A stretch of DNA of 8,350 bases from Rhodospirillales bacterium (GTDB lineage Bacteria; Pseudomonadota; Alphaproteobacteria; Acetobacterales; Acetobacteraceae). Position numbers and translations under genes: made by a program. The notes under the pieces were generated by a model. It was not told the DNA's origin, made no database searches, and was given only the letters and a program-made list of their open reading frames with translations. Positions 1 through 5,533 of this stretch are shown here, piece by piece; positions within the stretch are counted from its first letter, which is position 1; every line of letters begins with the position of its first letter. The stretch lies in contig JANXSA010000049.1 of assembly GCA_025352915.1 (NCBI GenBank), forward strand, positions 1 through 8,350, read 5' to 3'.

Positions 1-50
1 TTTCCAGGCAGATGCGGCTGCATCCGCTCCCACTGGTGGTCTGTCAACAT
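1..50 (-). CDS. IS5-family (IS427/IS1031-like) transposase, N-terminal fragment
   Basis: Read on the minus strand from the ATG at 50, the first 16 codons give MLTDHQWERMQPHLPG, and the window then ends. The pattern M-L-T-D-x-Q-W-E-R-x-x-P-x-L-P-G-K is the characteristic N-terminus of IS5-type DDE transposases of the IS427/IS1031 kind, whose N-terminal domain binds the element ends. In that group the transposase is often split over two frames joined by a frameshift, which cannot be checked here. There is no strong Shine-Dalgarno before the ATG. It reads in the same direction as cofC, so operon transcription could run into it. The call rests on a short but distinctive peptide. Confidence 0.65.
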   Translation of the reverse strand, partial: MLTDHQWERMQPHLPG

Positions 51-137
51 CAACCGAACCGACGACATCCAACGCTCCCGCAAAAGGAGCTTGAATCAGA
101 TTTCCTGCCGAGCCGGAATCCCGAATGTCAACGCGAT
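1..137 (-). mobile_element. End of an IS5-type insertion sequence (partial, cut by window edge)
   Basis: The stretch between the cofC stop codon and the window edge contains the first codons of a transposase reading leftwards (1-50) preceded by about 87 bp of untranslated sequence, as expected for the upstream end of an insertion sequence. The inner boundary is inferred: the cofC stop codon lies inside a CTAG at 138-141, and IS5-family elements often target CTAG or a TA-centred site, so the element may begin at about 137. The other end is outside the window, so terminal repeats and target duplication cannot be confirmed. Confidence 0.45.
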
Positions 138-794
138 CTAGCCGCCCAATCGCTCGGGGATTTTCATTTCTTCCAGTAGCGCGCGGGTGCGGGTGCCGGC
201 GGATTGCGGGAGGCGGAGGAAGGCGGCGAGGTCCGCCGGGTGGTCGATGTCCATGGCGATGCCGGGCTGTTGGATGATGGTGGGGGTGATGCCGGCGGCG
301 CGGGCGGCGTCGAGGTGGGGGAAGTAGGAGTTGTCGCCGAAGCGGAGTTGGACGGCCAGCGGCGGCGAGACGATGACGGTGTTGGAGCCTTGCTCGTCAT
401 GGGCGGGGACGATTGTGAATTTGGTATGGGCGGCCAGGGCGGCGTCGATTTCGGCGGCGGTGGTGGCGGGGATGTCGCCGGGCAGGGTGAGGATGCCGGG
501 GATGCCTTCGGCGGCGAGGATGGTTCGACCGGCATCGACGGCGCCGGTGTGGCTGGTGCGGGCGCCTTCGGTGATGACGCGCCAGCCGCGGGTTTTGGCG
601 ATTTCGGTGGCGTGGGGGTCGAGGGTGACGAGGGCGATGCCGGCGAGGCGGCGGGCGTTGGCCAGGGCGTCGAGGACTTCTTCGAGCATGGTGATGGCGA
701 GGCGGTGGCGTTCGGTTTGGGTCAGGAAGGCAGCGAGGCGTTGCTTGGCGCCGGCCAGTTCCTTGACCGGGATGACGGCCCAGATGCCGGTCAT
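138..794 (-). CDS. cofC: 2-phospho-L-lactate (or PEP/3PG) guanylyltransferase CofC
   Basis: CofC (FbiD in mycobacteria) transfers GMP from GTP to a three-carbon phosphoacid, giving the activated donor that CofD uses in F420 biosynthesis; it is cytosolic. The 218-aa product has the family's nucleotidyltransferase features: an N-terminal VIPVKxLAGAKxRL loop (residues 7-20) for the GTP phosphates, LPGDIP (104-109), GSNT (136-139), RFGDNSYFPHLDAAR (151-165) and DIDHPADL (182-189). Length matches the usual ~210-220 aa. The ATG at 794 overlaps the cofD stop as ATGA, implying translational coupling; a longer open frame upstream lies inside cofD and shows no family similarity. The acceptor (2-phospholactate, phosphoenolpyruvate or 3-phosphoglycerate) cannot be told from the sequence. 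The stop codon lies at the putative IS junction, but the C-terminus looks complete. Confidence 0.95.
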   Translation of the reverse strand: MTGIWAVIPVKELAGAKQRLAAFLTQTERHRLAITMLEEVLDALANARRLAGIALVTLDPHATEIAKTRGWRVITEGARTSHTGAVDAGRTILAAEGIPGILTLPGDIPATTAAEIDAALAAHTKFTIVPAHDEQGSNTVIVSPPLAVQLRFGDNSYFPHLDAARAAGITPTIIQQPGIAMDIDHPADLAAFLRLPQSAGTRTRALLEEMKIPERLGG

Positions 795-1735
795 AGCGAG
801 TCCGCGAGGTCCAGGGCGATTCTGGCGAGGGCGATTTTGTCTTCCAGCGTGGTCATGAGGGTTTGCGCGAGGACGGTGTGCACGGCGAGTCCCTGGGCTT
901 CGGCTTCGTCCTGGGTGTCGATGATGTAGCCGTCGAGCAGGTCGGCGTAGCGGTGGGCGACGGCGGCGGCACTGGGGATGATGCCAAGCTCGGTCATCAT
1001 CTTTGCTGTCGGGCCCTTGACCGCGCGGCCGCCGATGATGGGGGAGACGGCGACGACGGGGGCGGCGCACGACGCCAGGGCGGCGCGGATGCCGGGCAAA
1101 GCGAGGATCGGCTCGACCGAGATGAACGGGTTGGACGGGCAGATCACCACGGCGCGCAGGCTGGGGTTTTGCAGGGCGGCGAGGAAGTCGGGGTGGGGGG
1201 TGGCGGTCTCGGCGCCGGCGAAGTGCAGGGATTTGACGACCGGCTTGCACTGGCGGCCGACGAAGTAGTCCTGGAAGTCGAGCATGCCTTCGTCGCTGTC
1301 GACGCGGGTGCGGACGGGGTCGTTGGTCATTGGCAGGATGCGGGCGGCGATGCCGAGGCGGCTTGTGATGTCGGCGGTGATGGCGGCCAGCGTGTCGCCG
1401 GCCTTGAGGCGCAGGGTGCGCTGGACATGCAGGGCGAGGTCGCGGTCACCGAGGCGGAACCAGGCGGGGCCGCCGAGGTCGGCGAGGGTTTGCATGAACG
1501 ACCAGGTCTCGTCGCGGCGGCCCCAGCCGAGGGTTTGGTTGTCGAGTCCGGCCAGGGCGTAGGTCAGGGTGTCGATGTCCGGCGAGATCGACAGGCCGAG
1601 ATGTTCGAAATCATCGCCGGTATTGGCGACGATCAGCAGGTTCTCGGGGGCGACGACGTGCGACAGGCCGAGGGCGAGTTTGGCGCCGCCGACGCCGCCG
1701 GAGAGGGCGAGAACTTTGCTGCCACGGGGGCTCAT
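791..1735 (-). CDS. cofD: 2-phospho-L-lactate transferase CofD (FbiA)
   Basis: CofD joins the GDP-activated three-carbon unit made by CofC to the deazaflavin Fo, releasing GMP and forming F420-0 or dehydro-F420-0. The 314-aa protein carries the family signatures in order: LSGGVGGAKLA (residues 11-21) in the glycine-rich nucleotide-binding loop, VANTGDD (36-42), and SPDIDTLTY (51-59), which contributes to the Fo/metal site. It continues with TNDPVRTRV, CPSNPF and the VSPIIGG segment typical of CofD C-terminal halves. Length is normal for the family. The start at 1735 is fixed by an ATGA overlap with the cofE stop and an AGGAAG about 10 nt upstream. Its stop overlaps the cofC start in the same way, so cofE, cofD and cofC are almost certainly one transcript. 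The protein shows no defects. Confidence 0.97.
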   Translation of the reverse strand: MSPRGSKVLALSGGVGGAKLALGLSHVVAPENLLIVANTGDDFEHLGLSISPDIDTLTYALAGLDNQTLGWGRRDETWSFMQTLADLGGPAWFRLGDRDLALHVQRTLRLKAGDTLAAITADITSRLGIAARILPMTNDPVRTRVDSDEGMLDFQDYFVGRQCKPVVKSLHFAGAETATPHPDFLAALQNPSLRAVVICPSNPFISVEPILALPGIRAALASCAAPVVAVSPIIGGRAVKGPTAKMMTELGIIPSAAAVAHRYADLLDGYIIDTQDEAEAQGLAVHTVLAQTLMTTLEDKIALARIALDLADSL

Positions 1736-2499
1736 CGGAACAGGTCTTCCTGCGGCGGGCGAACAAGGTGGCCGGCGCCCATGGCGGGTTGGCTCCAGCT
1801 CAGGCCGCGGACCAGGATGACCGGCTGGGCCTCGTCGCCCTGGCCCTGGACCAGCGAGGCGGCGGCGGCGATCTCGTCAGCAAACCCACTGATGGAGACT
1901 TCGAGGATGCGGCCGAACAAATCCGGATTGCCGCGCAGGTCGACCAAGGCCGGCAGCCCGGCGGCACCAATGGCGATGCCGGCGGTGCCGCGGCGCCAGG
2001 CCCGGCCGAAGCTGTCGGAGATGACGATGCCGAGGGGGCCGCCGACCGATGGCGCGAGGCGGGCGCGCAGGGTCTCGGCGCTGGCGTCCGGGTCGAGCGG
2101 CAGCAGCAAGACGCGCTCGGCGCCATCCTGCGGCGCCACGTTGGAGTGGTCGACGCCGGCATTGGCCATGACCCAACCTCGTCGGTGCTCGACGATGATC
2201 AGGTTCGGGCGGGCGCGCACCACGCGGACGGACTGGTCCAGCACCACCTGGACCGCGCGCGGGTCTTTTTGCGTCACCGCGGCCAGTTCGATCGCCTCGG
2301 CCGAGGGCACGACATCGGCAACATCGATGATCCGGCCTTCGGCTTTCGAGACGATCTTCTGCGCCAGCACCAGCACGTCGCCGGGCTGGAGCACCAGGCC
2401 GGCGCGGGCCAGCCCGGCCTCGATCAGGGCGGCGAGGTCGTCGCCGGGCTGCACCATCGGGATGCCCGGCAACGCGTGCAGGGCGAGCGACGTGGCCAT
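1732..2499 (-). CDS. cofE: Coenzyme F420-0:L-glutamate ligase CofE (single-domain)
   Basis: CofE adds the gamma-linked glutamate tail to F420-0 using GTP and divalent metal. Signatures in the 255-aa product: LPGIPMVxPGDD (residues 10-21), AQKIVSKAEG (46-55), NAGVDHSNV (113-121), SDSFGRAWRRG (161-171), ADEIAAAASLVQGQ (207-220), and a terminal DLFR that is usual in bacterial members. Actinobacterial FbiB is about 450 aa because it carries an extra C-terminal FMN-binding nitroreductase-like domain that reduces dehydro-F420-0; here the protein ends after the ligase domain, as in archaeal CofE. If the three-carbon donor is phosphoenolpyruvate, a separate reductase must exist elsewhere. The gene begins 3 nt after the fgd stop, has no clear Shine-Dalgarno of its own, and overlaps cofD by ATGA, so it depends on coupled translation. 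Confidence 0.97.
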   Translation of the reverse strand: MATSLALHALPGIPMVQPGDDLAALIEAGLARAGLVLQPGDVLVLAQKIVSKAEGRIIDVADVVPSAEAIELAAVTQKDPRAVQVVLDQSVRVVRARPNLIIVEHRRGWVMANAGVDHSNVAPQDGAERVLLLPLDPDASAETLRARLAPSVGGPLGIVISDSFGRAWRRGTAGIAIGAAGLPALVDLRGNPDLFGRILEVSISGFADEIAAAASLVQGQGDEAQPVILVRGLSWSQPAMGAGHLVRPPQEDLFR

Positions 2500-2502
2500 G
2501 GC

Positions 2503-3507
2503 TTAGCCGAATTTGCGGCGAAGCAGCGGCAGGACGGTTTCGCCGTACAGCTTGAGGAAGCGCGCCTGATCCGGGCCGGGCGCGTGGAAGACCAGGTGGT
2601 TGAAGCCGAGGCCGACATACCAGCCGATCTTCTCCACATGCTCTTCGGCGTCGTTGGAGACGATCCAGCGCTTGGCGACGCGATCCATCGGCAGGCTGTC
2701 GGCGAGAGCCGCCATCTTCACCGGGTCCTCCACCGTTATCTTCTCCTCGGGCGTCAGCGCCAGGGCGGCCCAGTGGCGGGTGTCTTCCAGGGCGCGCGCG
2801 CGGTCGGTGTCGAAGGAGACCTTGAGCTCGATCATCCGGTCGTATTCGGGCTTGGGAGTGCCGCCGGCGGCGATGCCCTCCAGCACGTTCGGCAGCAGGG
2901 TTTCGGTGTAAAGCTCGGCGGCCTTGCCGCTGGTGCAGATCAGGCCGTCGCCGCCGCGACCGGCATATTTGGCGATCATGGCGCCGGCGGCGGCAACGTA
3001 GATCGGCACCATCTTCTCGGGCCGGTCATAGATCGTGGCGTTCTCGGTCTTGTAGAACTGGCCTTCGAAGCTCACCCGCTCCTCGCTCCACAGCCGGCGC
3101 ATCAGGGTGACGGATTCGCGCAGCCGGGCGAAGCGCTCCTTGAAGTCGGGCCAGTGCATGCCGGTGGCCGGGACTTCGTTCAGCCCCTCGCCGGTGCCGA
3201 TGCCGAGGATGACGCGCTCGGGGAACATGGCGCCCAGTGTGCCGAAGGCCTGGGCGACGACGGAGGGGTGGTAGCGGAAGGTGGGGGTGAGCACCGAGGT
3301 GCCCATGACGATGCGCTGGGTGCGCGCGCCGAGTGCCCCGAGCCAGGCCAGCGAGAAGATGGCGTGGCCGTCGATGTGCTTCCAGGGCTGGAAATGGTCG
3401 CTGATGAAGACCGAATCAAACCCGACCTGCTCGGCCATGACCGAGAAATCCAGCAGTTTTCCTGGTGCGAACTGTTCCGCCGACGCCTTGTACCCGAGCT
3501 TGAGCAT
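2503..3507 (-). CDS. fgd: F420-dependent glucose-6-phosphate dehydrogenase
   Basis: FGD oxidises glucose-6-phosphate to 6-phosphogluconolactone while reducing F420 to F420H2; it is a cytosolic LLM-family TIM-barrel enzyme. The 334-aa product aligns with Mycobacterium tuberculosis Fgd1 (336 aa) almost end to end, sharing [47 protein letters not shown] and AKRWIV. The Fgd1 catalytic residues Asp39, His40, Trp44 and Glu109 correspond to Asp37, His38, Trp42 and Glu107, and the substrate-phosphate ligands Lys198, Lys259 and Arg283 to Lys195, Lys256 and Arg280. All are kept, which favours true FGD over hydroxymycolic-acid or alcohol dehydrogenase relatives. The ATG at 3507 matches the Fgd1 N-terminus and has GGGGACGGAAG just upstream; an in-frame ATG at 3537 adds ten unrelated residues and is rejected. 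It is the first gene of the cof operon. Confidence 0.95.
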   Translation of the reverse strand: MLKLGYKASAEQFAPGKLLDFSVMAEQVGFDSVFISDHFQPWKHIDGHAIFSLAWLGALGARTQRIVMGTSVLTPTFRYHPSVVAQAFGTLGAMFPERVILGIGTGEGLNEVPATGMHWPDFKERFARLRESVTLMRRLWSEERVSFEGQFYKTENATIYDRPEKMVPIYVAAAGAMIAKYAGRGGDGLICTSGKAAELYTETLLPNVLEGIAAGGTPKPEYDRMIELKVSFDTDRARALEDTRHWAALALTPEEKITVEDPVKMAALADSLPMDRVAKRWIVSNDAEEHVEKIGWYVGLGFNHLVFHAPGPDQARFLKLYGETVLPLLRRKFG

Positions 3508-3523
3508 TCTTCCGTCCCCAAAT

Positions 3524-3592
3524 GGTCCGCCCCACATGTGGCCTATGGCGGACTTCGTCCAGTAATGAATCCGAGACGGCCAAGGTGGCCGT
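3524..3592 (-). promoter_or_regulatory. Structured leader upstream of fgd (tandem and alternative hairpins)
   Basis: Three inverted repeats lie in the 85 bp before fgd. ACGGCC (3576-3581) pairs with GGCCGT (3587-3592). GGAC (3550-3553) pairs with GTCC (3557-3560) around TTC. GTCCGCC (3525-3531) pairs with GGCGGAC (3547-3553) around a segment that itself holds the perfect palindrome CCACATGTGG (3532-3541). The last two share bases 3550-3553 and so exclude each other, as in an attenuator or translational switch; the arm nearest the gene lies only a few bases before the Shine-Dalgarno. Base pairing is seen directly, regulation is inferred. The outer hairpin could instead be part of a weak terminator for the upstream gene. 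Confidence 0.4.
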
Positions 3593-3875
3593 TCATCGGG
3601 GGTATCCCGGCAAAGAGCCCGATTCAGAACATATAGCCCGGTATCAACGTGTTACGGCGGTTCAAGTTGCCCGTTCGCGCACGCGCAACGAATAAGATTG
3701 AGCAATATCAACGGATGTTCCGAGACCGACATTCTGTAAGGCTCGGAAAACAACACCATGATTTCTACCAGACACTAACATCAGGCGGTCGGCAACGGAT
3801 AGAGCGCCGTGATGACGTCGAGTGTCTGTTGGACCGATGTCGTTTAACGCAGTGCCGCTGCGGACTTCTACGTGA
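3593..3875. other. Intergenic stretch with no convincing gene
   Basis: This region lies between the fgd leader and the small membrane-protein gene and has lower GC than the F420 genes. It holds a small stem CGGG-GGTAT-CCCG (around 3597-3610), an FNR-like box (3698-3711) and presumably the promoter of the fgd operon, for which I cannot pick a clear -35/-10 pair. A minus-strand open frame (ATG at 3892, overlapping the membrane-protein stop by 17 nt, ending at 3662) could encode 76 aa, but it has mixed codon use, no recognisable motif and no hydrophobic segment, so I do not call it a gene. Confidence 0.5.
3698..3711. promoter_or_regulatory. FNR/CRP-family-like palindrome
   Basis: TTGAG-CAAT-ATCAA matches the FNR/ANR consensus TTGAT-N4-ATCAA at nine of ten specified bases. 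It lies about 190 bp upstream of the fgd start. No -10-like hexamer sits at the spacing expected for a class II activated promoter, so it may be a distant operator or chance; one such near-match by chance in a window of this size is not unlikely. Confidence 0.25.
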
Positions 3876-4172
3876 TCATTCGTGCTCGCCATCACGGCGA
3901 CGACCAGAACCATGTCCGAACAAGCCTGGCTTTACTGCAGCGGCGGTATACGTTGCGACCGTGATCGCGAGAGCTCCAATCAGAAATGCATGCCCGAGGA
4001 TACTATAGGCAAGGAATGTATAGCTTCCGATTGCTATAGCAAAACTAACGGCCCACATGCCCCCCAATAACTGCAACACATAGTGCCTGGTCGCAACGTC
4101 GGGGATATGACGAAGCGGGCTTATGTCGGAGTTAAATATGAAATTCCATCCATGGACGATAAATTGTCTCAT
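3876..4172 (-). CDS. Small two-helix membrane protein of unknown function
   Basis: I do not recognise the family. The 98-aa product has a polar N-terminus with aromatic residues (MRQFIVHGWNFIFNSD, then SPLRHIPDVATRHY). Two hydrophobic stretches follow at about residues 33-56 and 62-82, and the tail is short, charged and Arg/Glu-rich (GRRRDGEHE), so an inner-membrane protein with two helices is likely. The ATG at 4172 is preferred over a GTG three codons upstream because GGGGTG sits about 7 nt before it. Codon use is less GC-rich at third positions than in the flanking F420 genes, consistent with an accessory or recently acquired gene. It is on the same strand as fgd but separated by 368 bp, so co-transcription is doubtful. 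The real-gene call rests on its coherent membrane-protein composition. Confidence 0.55.
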   Translation of the reverse strand: MRQFIVHGWNFIFNSDISPLRHIPDVATRHYVLQLLGGMWAVSFAIAIGSYTFLAYSILGHAFLIGALAITVATYTAAAVKPGLFGHGSGRRRDGEHE

Positions 4173-4307
4173 TGCGAGCACCCCATAGTCCAGTTCCCCA
4201 TTTGGCAGTCAGAAAAGACGTTTCCGCCGCGATATTGCCACTTAGTTTTCTCTACAGCGATCATTTAGCAATTAAACCGGGTGACCAAAAAAGACAATAG
4301 TTTAGGA

Positions 4308-4313
4308 TATAAT
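4308..4313 (+). promoter_or_regulatory. Candidate -10 element (TATAAT) for the LLM oxidoreductase gene
   Basis: A perfect TATAAT sits in an AT-rich patch on the strand of the downstream gene. No good -35 hexamer is present at 16-18 bp; the nearest resemblance, GTGACC at 4281-4286, is 21 bp away, so activator dependence or a coincidental match is possible. If used, the leader would be about 175 nt and would include the inverted repeat at 4429-4462. Confidence 0.3.
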
Positions 4314-4428
4314 TCTTGAGATTGGCTGACGTTTGCGCGGATTTTCCTGATACAAAAATGGTATGTCAGTGTCAATCCCGGCTTCCCCCGACTAACGATC
4401 GCTTTGGCTTTCACAAGCAGCATATTAA

Positions 4429-4462
4429 GCTCTAAACTGTTCATTCAGCAAGTCTTTAGAGC
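4429..4462 (+). repeat. 8-bp perfect inverted repeat in the leader of the LLM gene
   Basis: GCTCTAAA (4429-4436) and TTTAGAGC (4455-4462) are exact reverse complements separated by 18 nt, ending 32 nt before the start codon. It could be a protein-binding site or an mRNA stem. It has no following T-run, so it is not a typical terminator. Confidence 0.35.
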
Positions 4463-4494
4463 CGGCTTGGCGGAACAACCATGGGGAAGCGGGC

Positions 4495-5382
4495 ATGAAA
4501 CTCGGTGTGGCATTTTCGGCGACGGATCTCGGGGCCGAGCCCGGCGTGCTGCGCGACTTTGCGTTGCTGGCCGAGGAGATCGGCTATCACGACCTGATGC
4601 TGCCGGACCACGTGCTGGGGGTGAACGTGGCCAGCCGGCCGGATTGGGGCAGCCGCAACACCTCGGCGGATGCGTTTCACGATCCGTTCGTGGCCTTCGG
4701 TTTCCTCGCCGGGGTGTGCCAGAAAATCCATTTCTCGACCCAGGTGCTGATCCTGGCGCAGCGTCAGGCAACGCTGGTGGCCAAGCAGGCCGCCGACCTC
4801 GATGTGCTCTCCGGCGCGCGCTTCCGGCTGGGCATCGGCGTCGGCTGGAACCCGGTCGAGTTCGTCGGGCTGAACGAGAATTTCCACAATCGCGGCCGCC
4901 GTTCCGAGGAACAGATCGAGGTGATGCAGGCGCTGTGGGCCGCGCCGCATGTCAGCTTCAAGGGGAAGTGGCAGACCATCGACGATGCCGGCATCAATCC
5001 GCGCCCGGCCTCGGGAAAAATCCCGGTCTGGTTCGGCGGGCATATGGATGTGACGCTGCAACGCATCGCCCGCCTCGGCGATGGCTGGATGATGAATTTC
5101 TATCCGCCCGGCGACGCGGCGGTGGCCGAGTTCGATAAGCTCAAGCGCCTCGCCGATGCCGCCGGGCGCAGTGTGGGACTGGAAGTCTGGACCTCGATGG
5201 GCGACGGCAGCGAGGCCGACTGGCGGCGTGAAATGCAGTTCTGGAAACAGGCGGGTGTCCACCGCGTCACGCTGAACACCACCTTCAACCGCAACCACCA
5301 CAAGCGCATTGCCGGCCGCAGCTACGCCGACCATGTGGCGGCGATCCGGCGCTGGCATGCCGCGGTCGCCGATCTCGCGTAG
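4495..5382 (+). CDS. LLM-class F420-dependent oxidoreductase, Rv2161c-like
   Basis: The 295-aa product is a bacterial luciferase-like TIM-barrel enzyme that probably uses F420/F420H2; its substrate is unknown. Diagnostic features are the N-terminal strand MKLGVAFSATD, PDHVL (37-41), the segment at 83-109 containing VLILAQRQ, VAKQAADLD and LSGARF, then LGIGVGWNPVEF (112-123) and FGGH in the later barrel. This arrangement is that of the Rv2161c-type family (the model I recall as TIGR03619), which is largely restricted to F420-making organisms, so the neighbouring cof genes support F420 rather than FMN as cofactor. The ATG at 4495 has GGGGAAG 5 nt upstream and gives the expected N-terminus. It stands apart from the fgd operon on the opposite strand, with its own probable promoter, and no terminator is visible before the alcohol dehydrogenase gene. 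Confidence 0.93.
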   Translation: MKLGVAFSATDLGAEPGVLRDFALLAEEIGYHDLMLPDHVLGVNVASRPDWGSRNTSADAFHDPFVAFGFLAGVCQKIHFSTQVLILAQRQATLVAKQAADLDVLSGARFRLGIGVGWNPVEFVGLNENFHNRGRRSEEQIEVMQALWAAPHVSFKGKWQTIDDAGINPRPASGKIPVWFGGHMDVTLQRIARLGDGWMMNFYPPGDAAVAEFDKLKRLADAAGRSVGLEVWTSMGDGSEADWRREMQFWKQAGVHRVTLNTTFNRNHHKRIAGRSYADHVAAIRRWHAAVADLA

Positions 5383-5458
5383 GGACGGAAGTTCAGGGCG
5401 GCGTCCTGGCCGTCCTCCCTCCCCGCACGTCGCCCACGCTGTCGGGCAGGCGCTGGGC

Positions 5459-5472
5459 TTGACATGAATCAA
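5459..5472 (+). promoter_or_regulatory. FNR/ANR-like box upstream of the alcohol dehydrogenase gene
   Basis: TTGAC-ATGA-ATCAA matches the FNR/ANR consensus TTGAT-N4-ATCAA at nine of ten bases; the TTGAC half-site variant is common in known ANR/DNR sites. It lies 61 nt before the start codon in a 151-bp gap, the right region for an oxygen-responsive activator. If the centre were at -41.5 transcription would start near 5507, but no good -10 is visible there. The first six bases also read TTGACA, so a sigma-70 -35 is an alternative reading. Confidence 0.4.
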
Positions 5473-5496
5473 GGACAGGAGGGGTGCCACCTGCCA

Positions 5497-5515
5497 CGAG
5501 GCATGCATTGCCTCG
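5497..5515 (+). repeat. Perfect 7-bp inverted repeat before the alcohol dehydrogenase RBS
   Basis: CGAGGCA (5497-5503), the loop TGCAT, then TGCCTCG (5509-5515). Beyond a symmetric CA/CA internal loop, TGC (5492-5494) can also pair with GCA (5518-5520). The structure ends about 9 nt before the Shine-Dalgarno. It may be an operator or an mRNA hairpin that protects or controls the 5' end. Pairing is seen; function is inferred. Confidence 0.4.
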
Positions 5516-5523
5516 CAGCATGT

Positions 5524-5527
5524 GGAG
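5524..5527 (+). promoter_or_regulatory. Shine-Dalgarno that decides the alcohol dehydrogenase start
   Basis: GGAG lies 6 nt before the ATG at 5534. This favours that ATG over an in-frame GTG at 5522, which would have the Shine-Dalgarno inside the coding region, and over a later ATG at 5546. Confidence 0.6.
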
Positions 5528-5533
5528 TTCGCC

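Larger units (their letters stand above)
4173..4494. other. AT-richer divergent intergenic region
   Basis: This gap separates the minus-strand membrane-protein gene from the plus-strand LLM oxidoreductase gene and should carry promoters for both. It contains a perfect TATAAT on the plus strand (4308-4313), an 8-bp inverted repeat (4429-4462) and the GGGGAAG Shine-Dalgarno at 4483-4489. Short open frames here have no protein-like composition. I see no RNA gene, riboswitch or repeat array. Confidence 0.5.

Noticed and set aside
2..94. Possible C-terminal end of an Ala/Pro/Thr-rich plus-strand protein
   Set aside because: Open for only 30 codons and low-complexity; the opposite strand gives a specific transposase N-terminus that explains the same bases better.
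204..929. Plus-strand glycine-rich open frame opposite cofC
   Set aside because: Gly/Asp/Val-rich repeat-like translation is the expected antisense of a GC-rich gene, not a PE-PGRS-like protein.
795..1250. N-terminal extension of cofC upstream of 794
   Set aside because: The extension is Arg/Pro-rich antiphase reading of cofD; CofC family similarity begins exactly at the ATG that overlaps the cofD stop.
863..2506. Long plus-strand open frame (547 codons) opposite cofD and cofE
   Set aside because: It is the antisense of two well-supported genes; the product is a Gly/Asp/Val/Arg-rich shadow typical of GC-rich DNA with no recognisable domain.
3508..3537. Ten-residue N-terminal extension of fgd from the ATG at 3537
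   Set aside because: No counterpart in Fgd1, and the ATG at 3507 has a suitable ribosome binding site. The upstream ATG lies within the CCACATGTGG palindrome.
1768..3636. Plus-strand open frame of 622 codons opposite cofE and fgd
   Set aside because: Antisense shadow of genes with clear family motifs; composition is low-complexity and no motif is present.
3662..3892. Minus-strand 76-codon open frame after the membrane-protein gene
   Set aside because: No motif, atypical codon use and no hydrophobic or charged pattern; kept only as a note in the intergenic entry.
3649..4008. Plus-strand 119-codon open frame
   Set aside because: Cys/Arg-rich reading partly antisense to the membrane-protein gene, with no Shine-Dalgarno and no domain.
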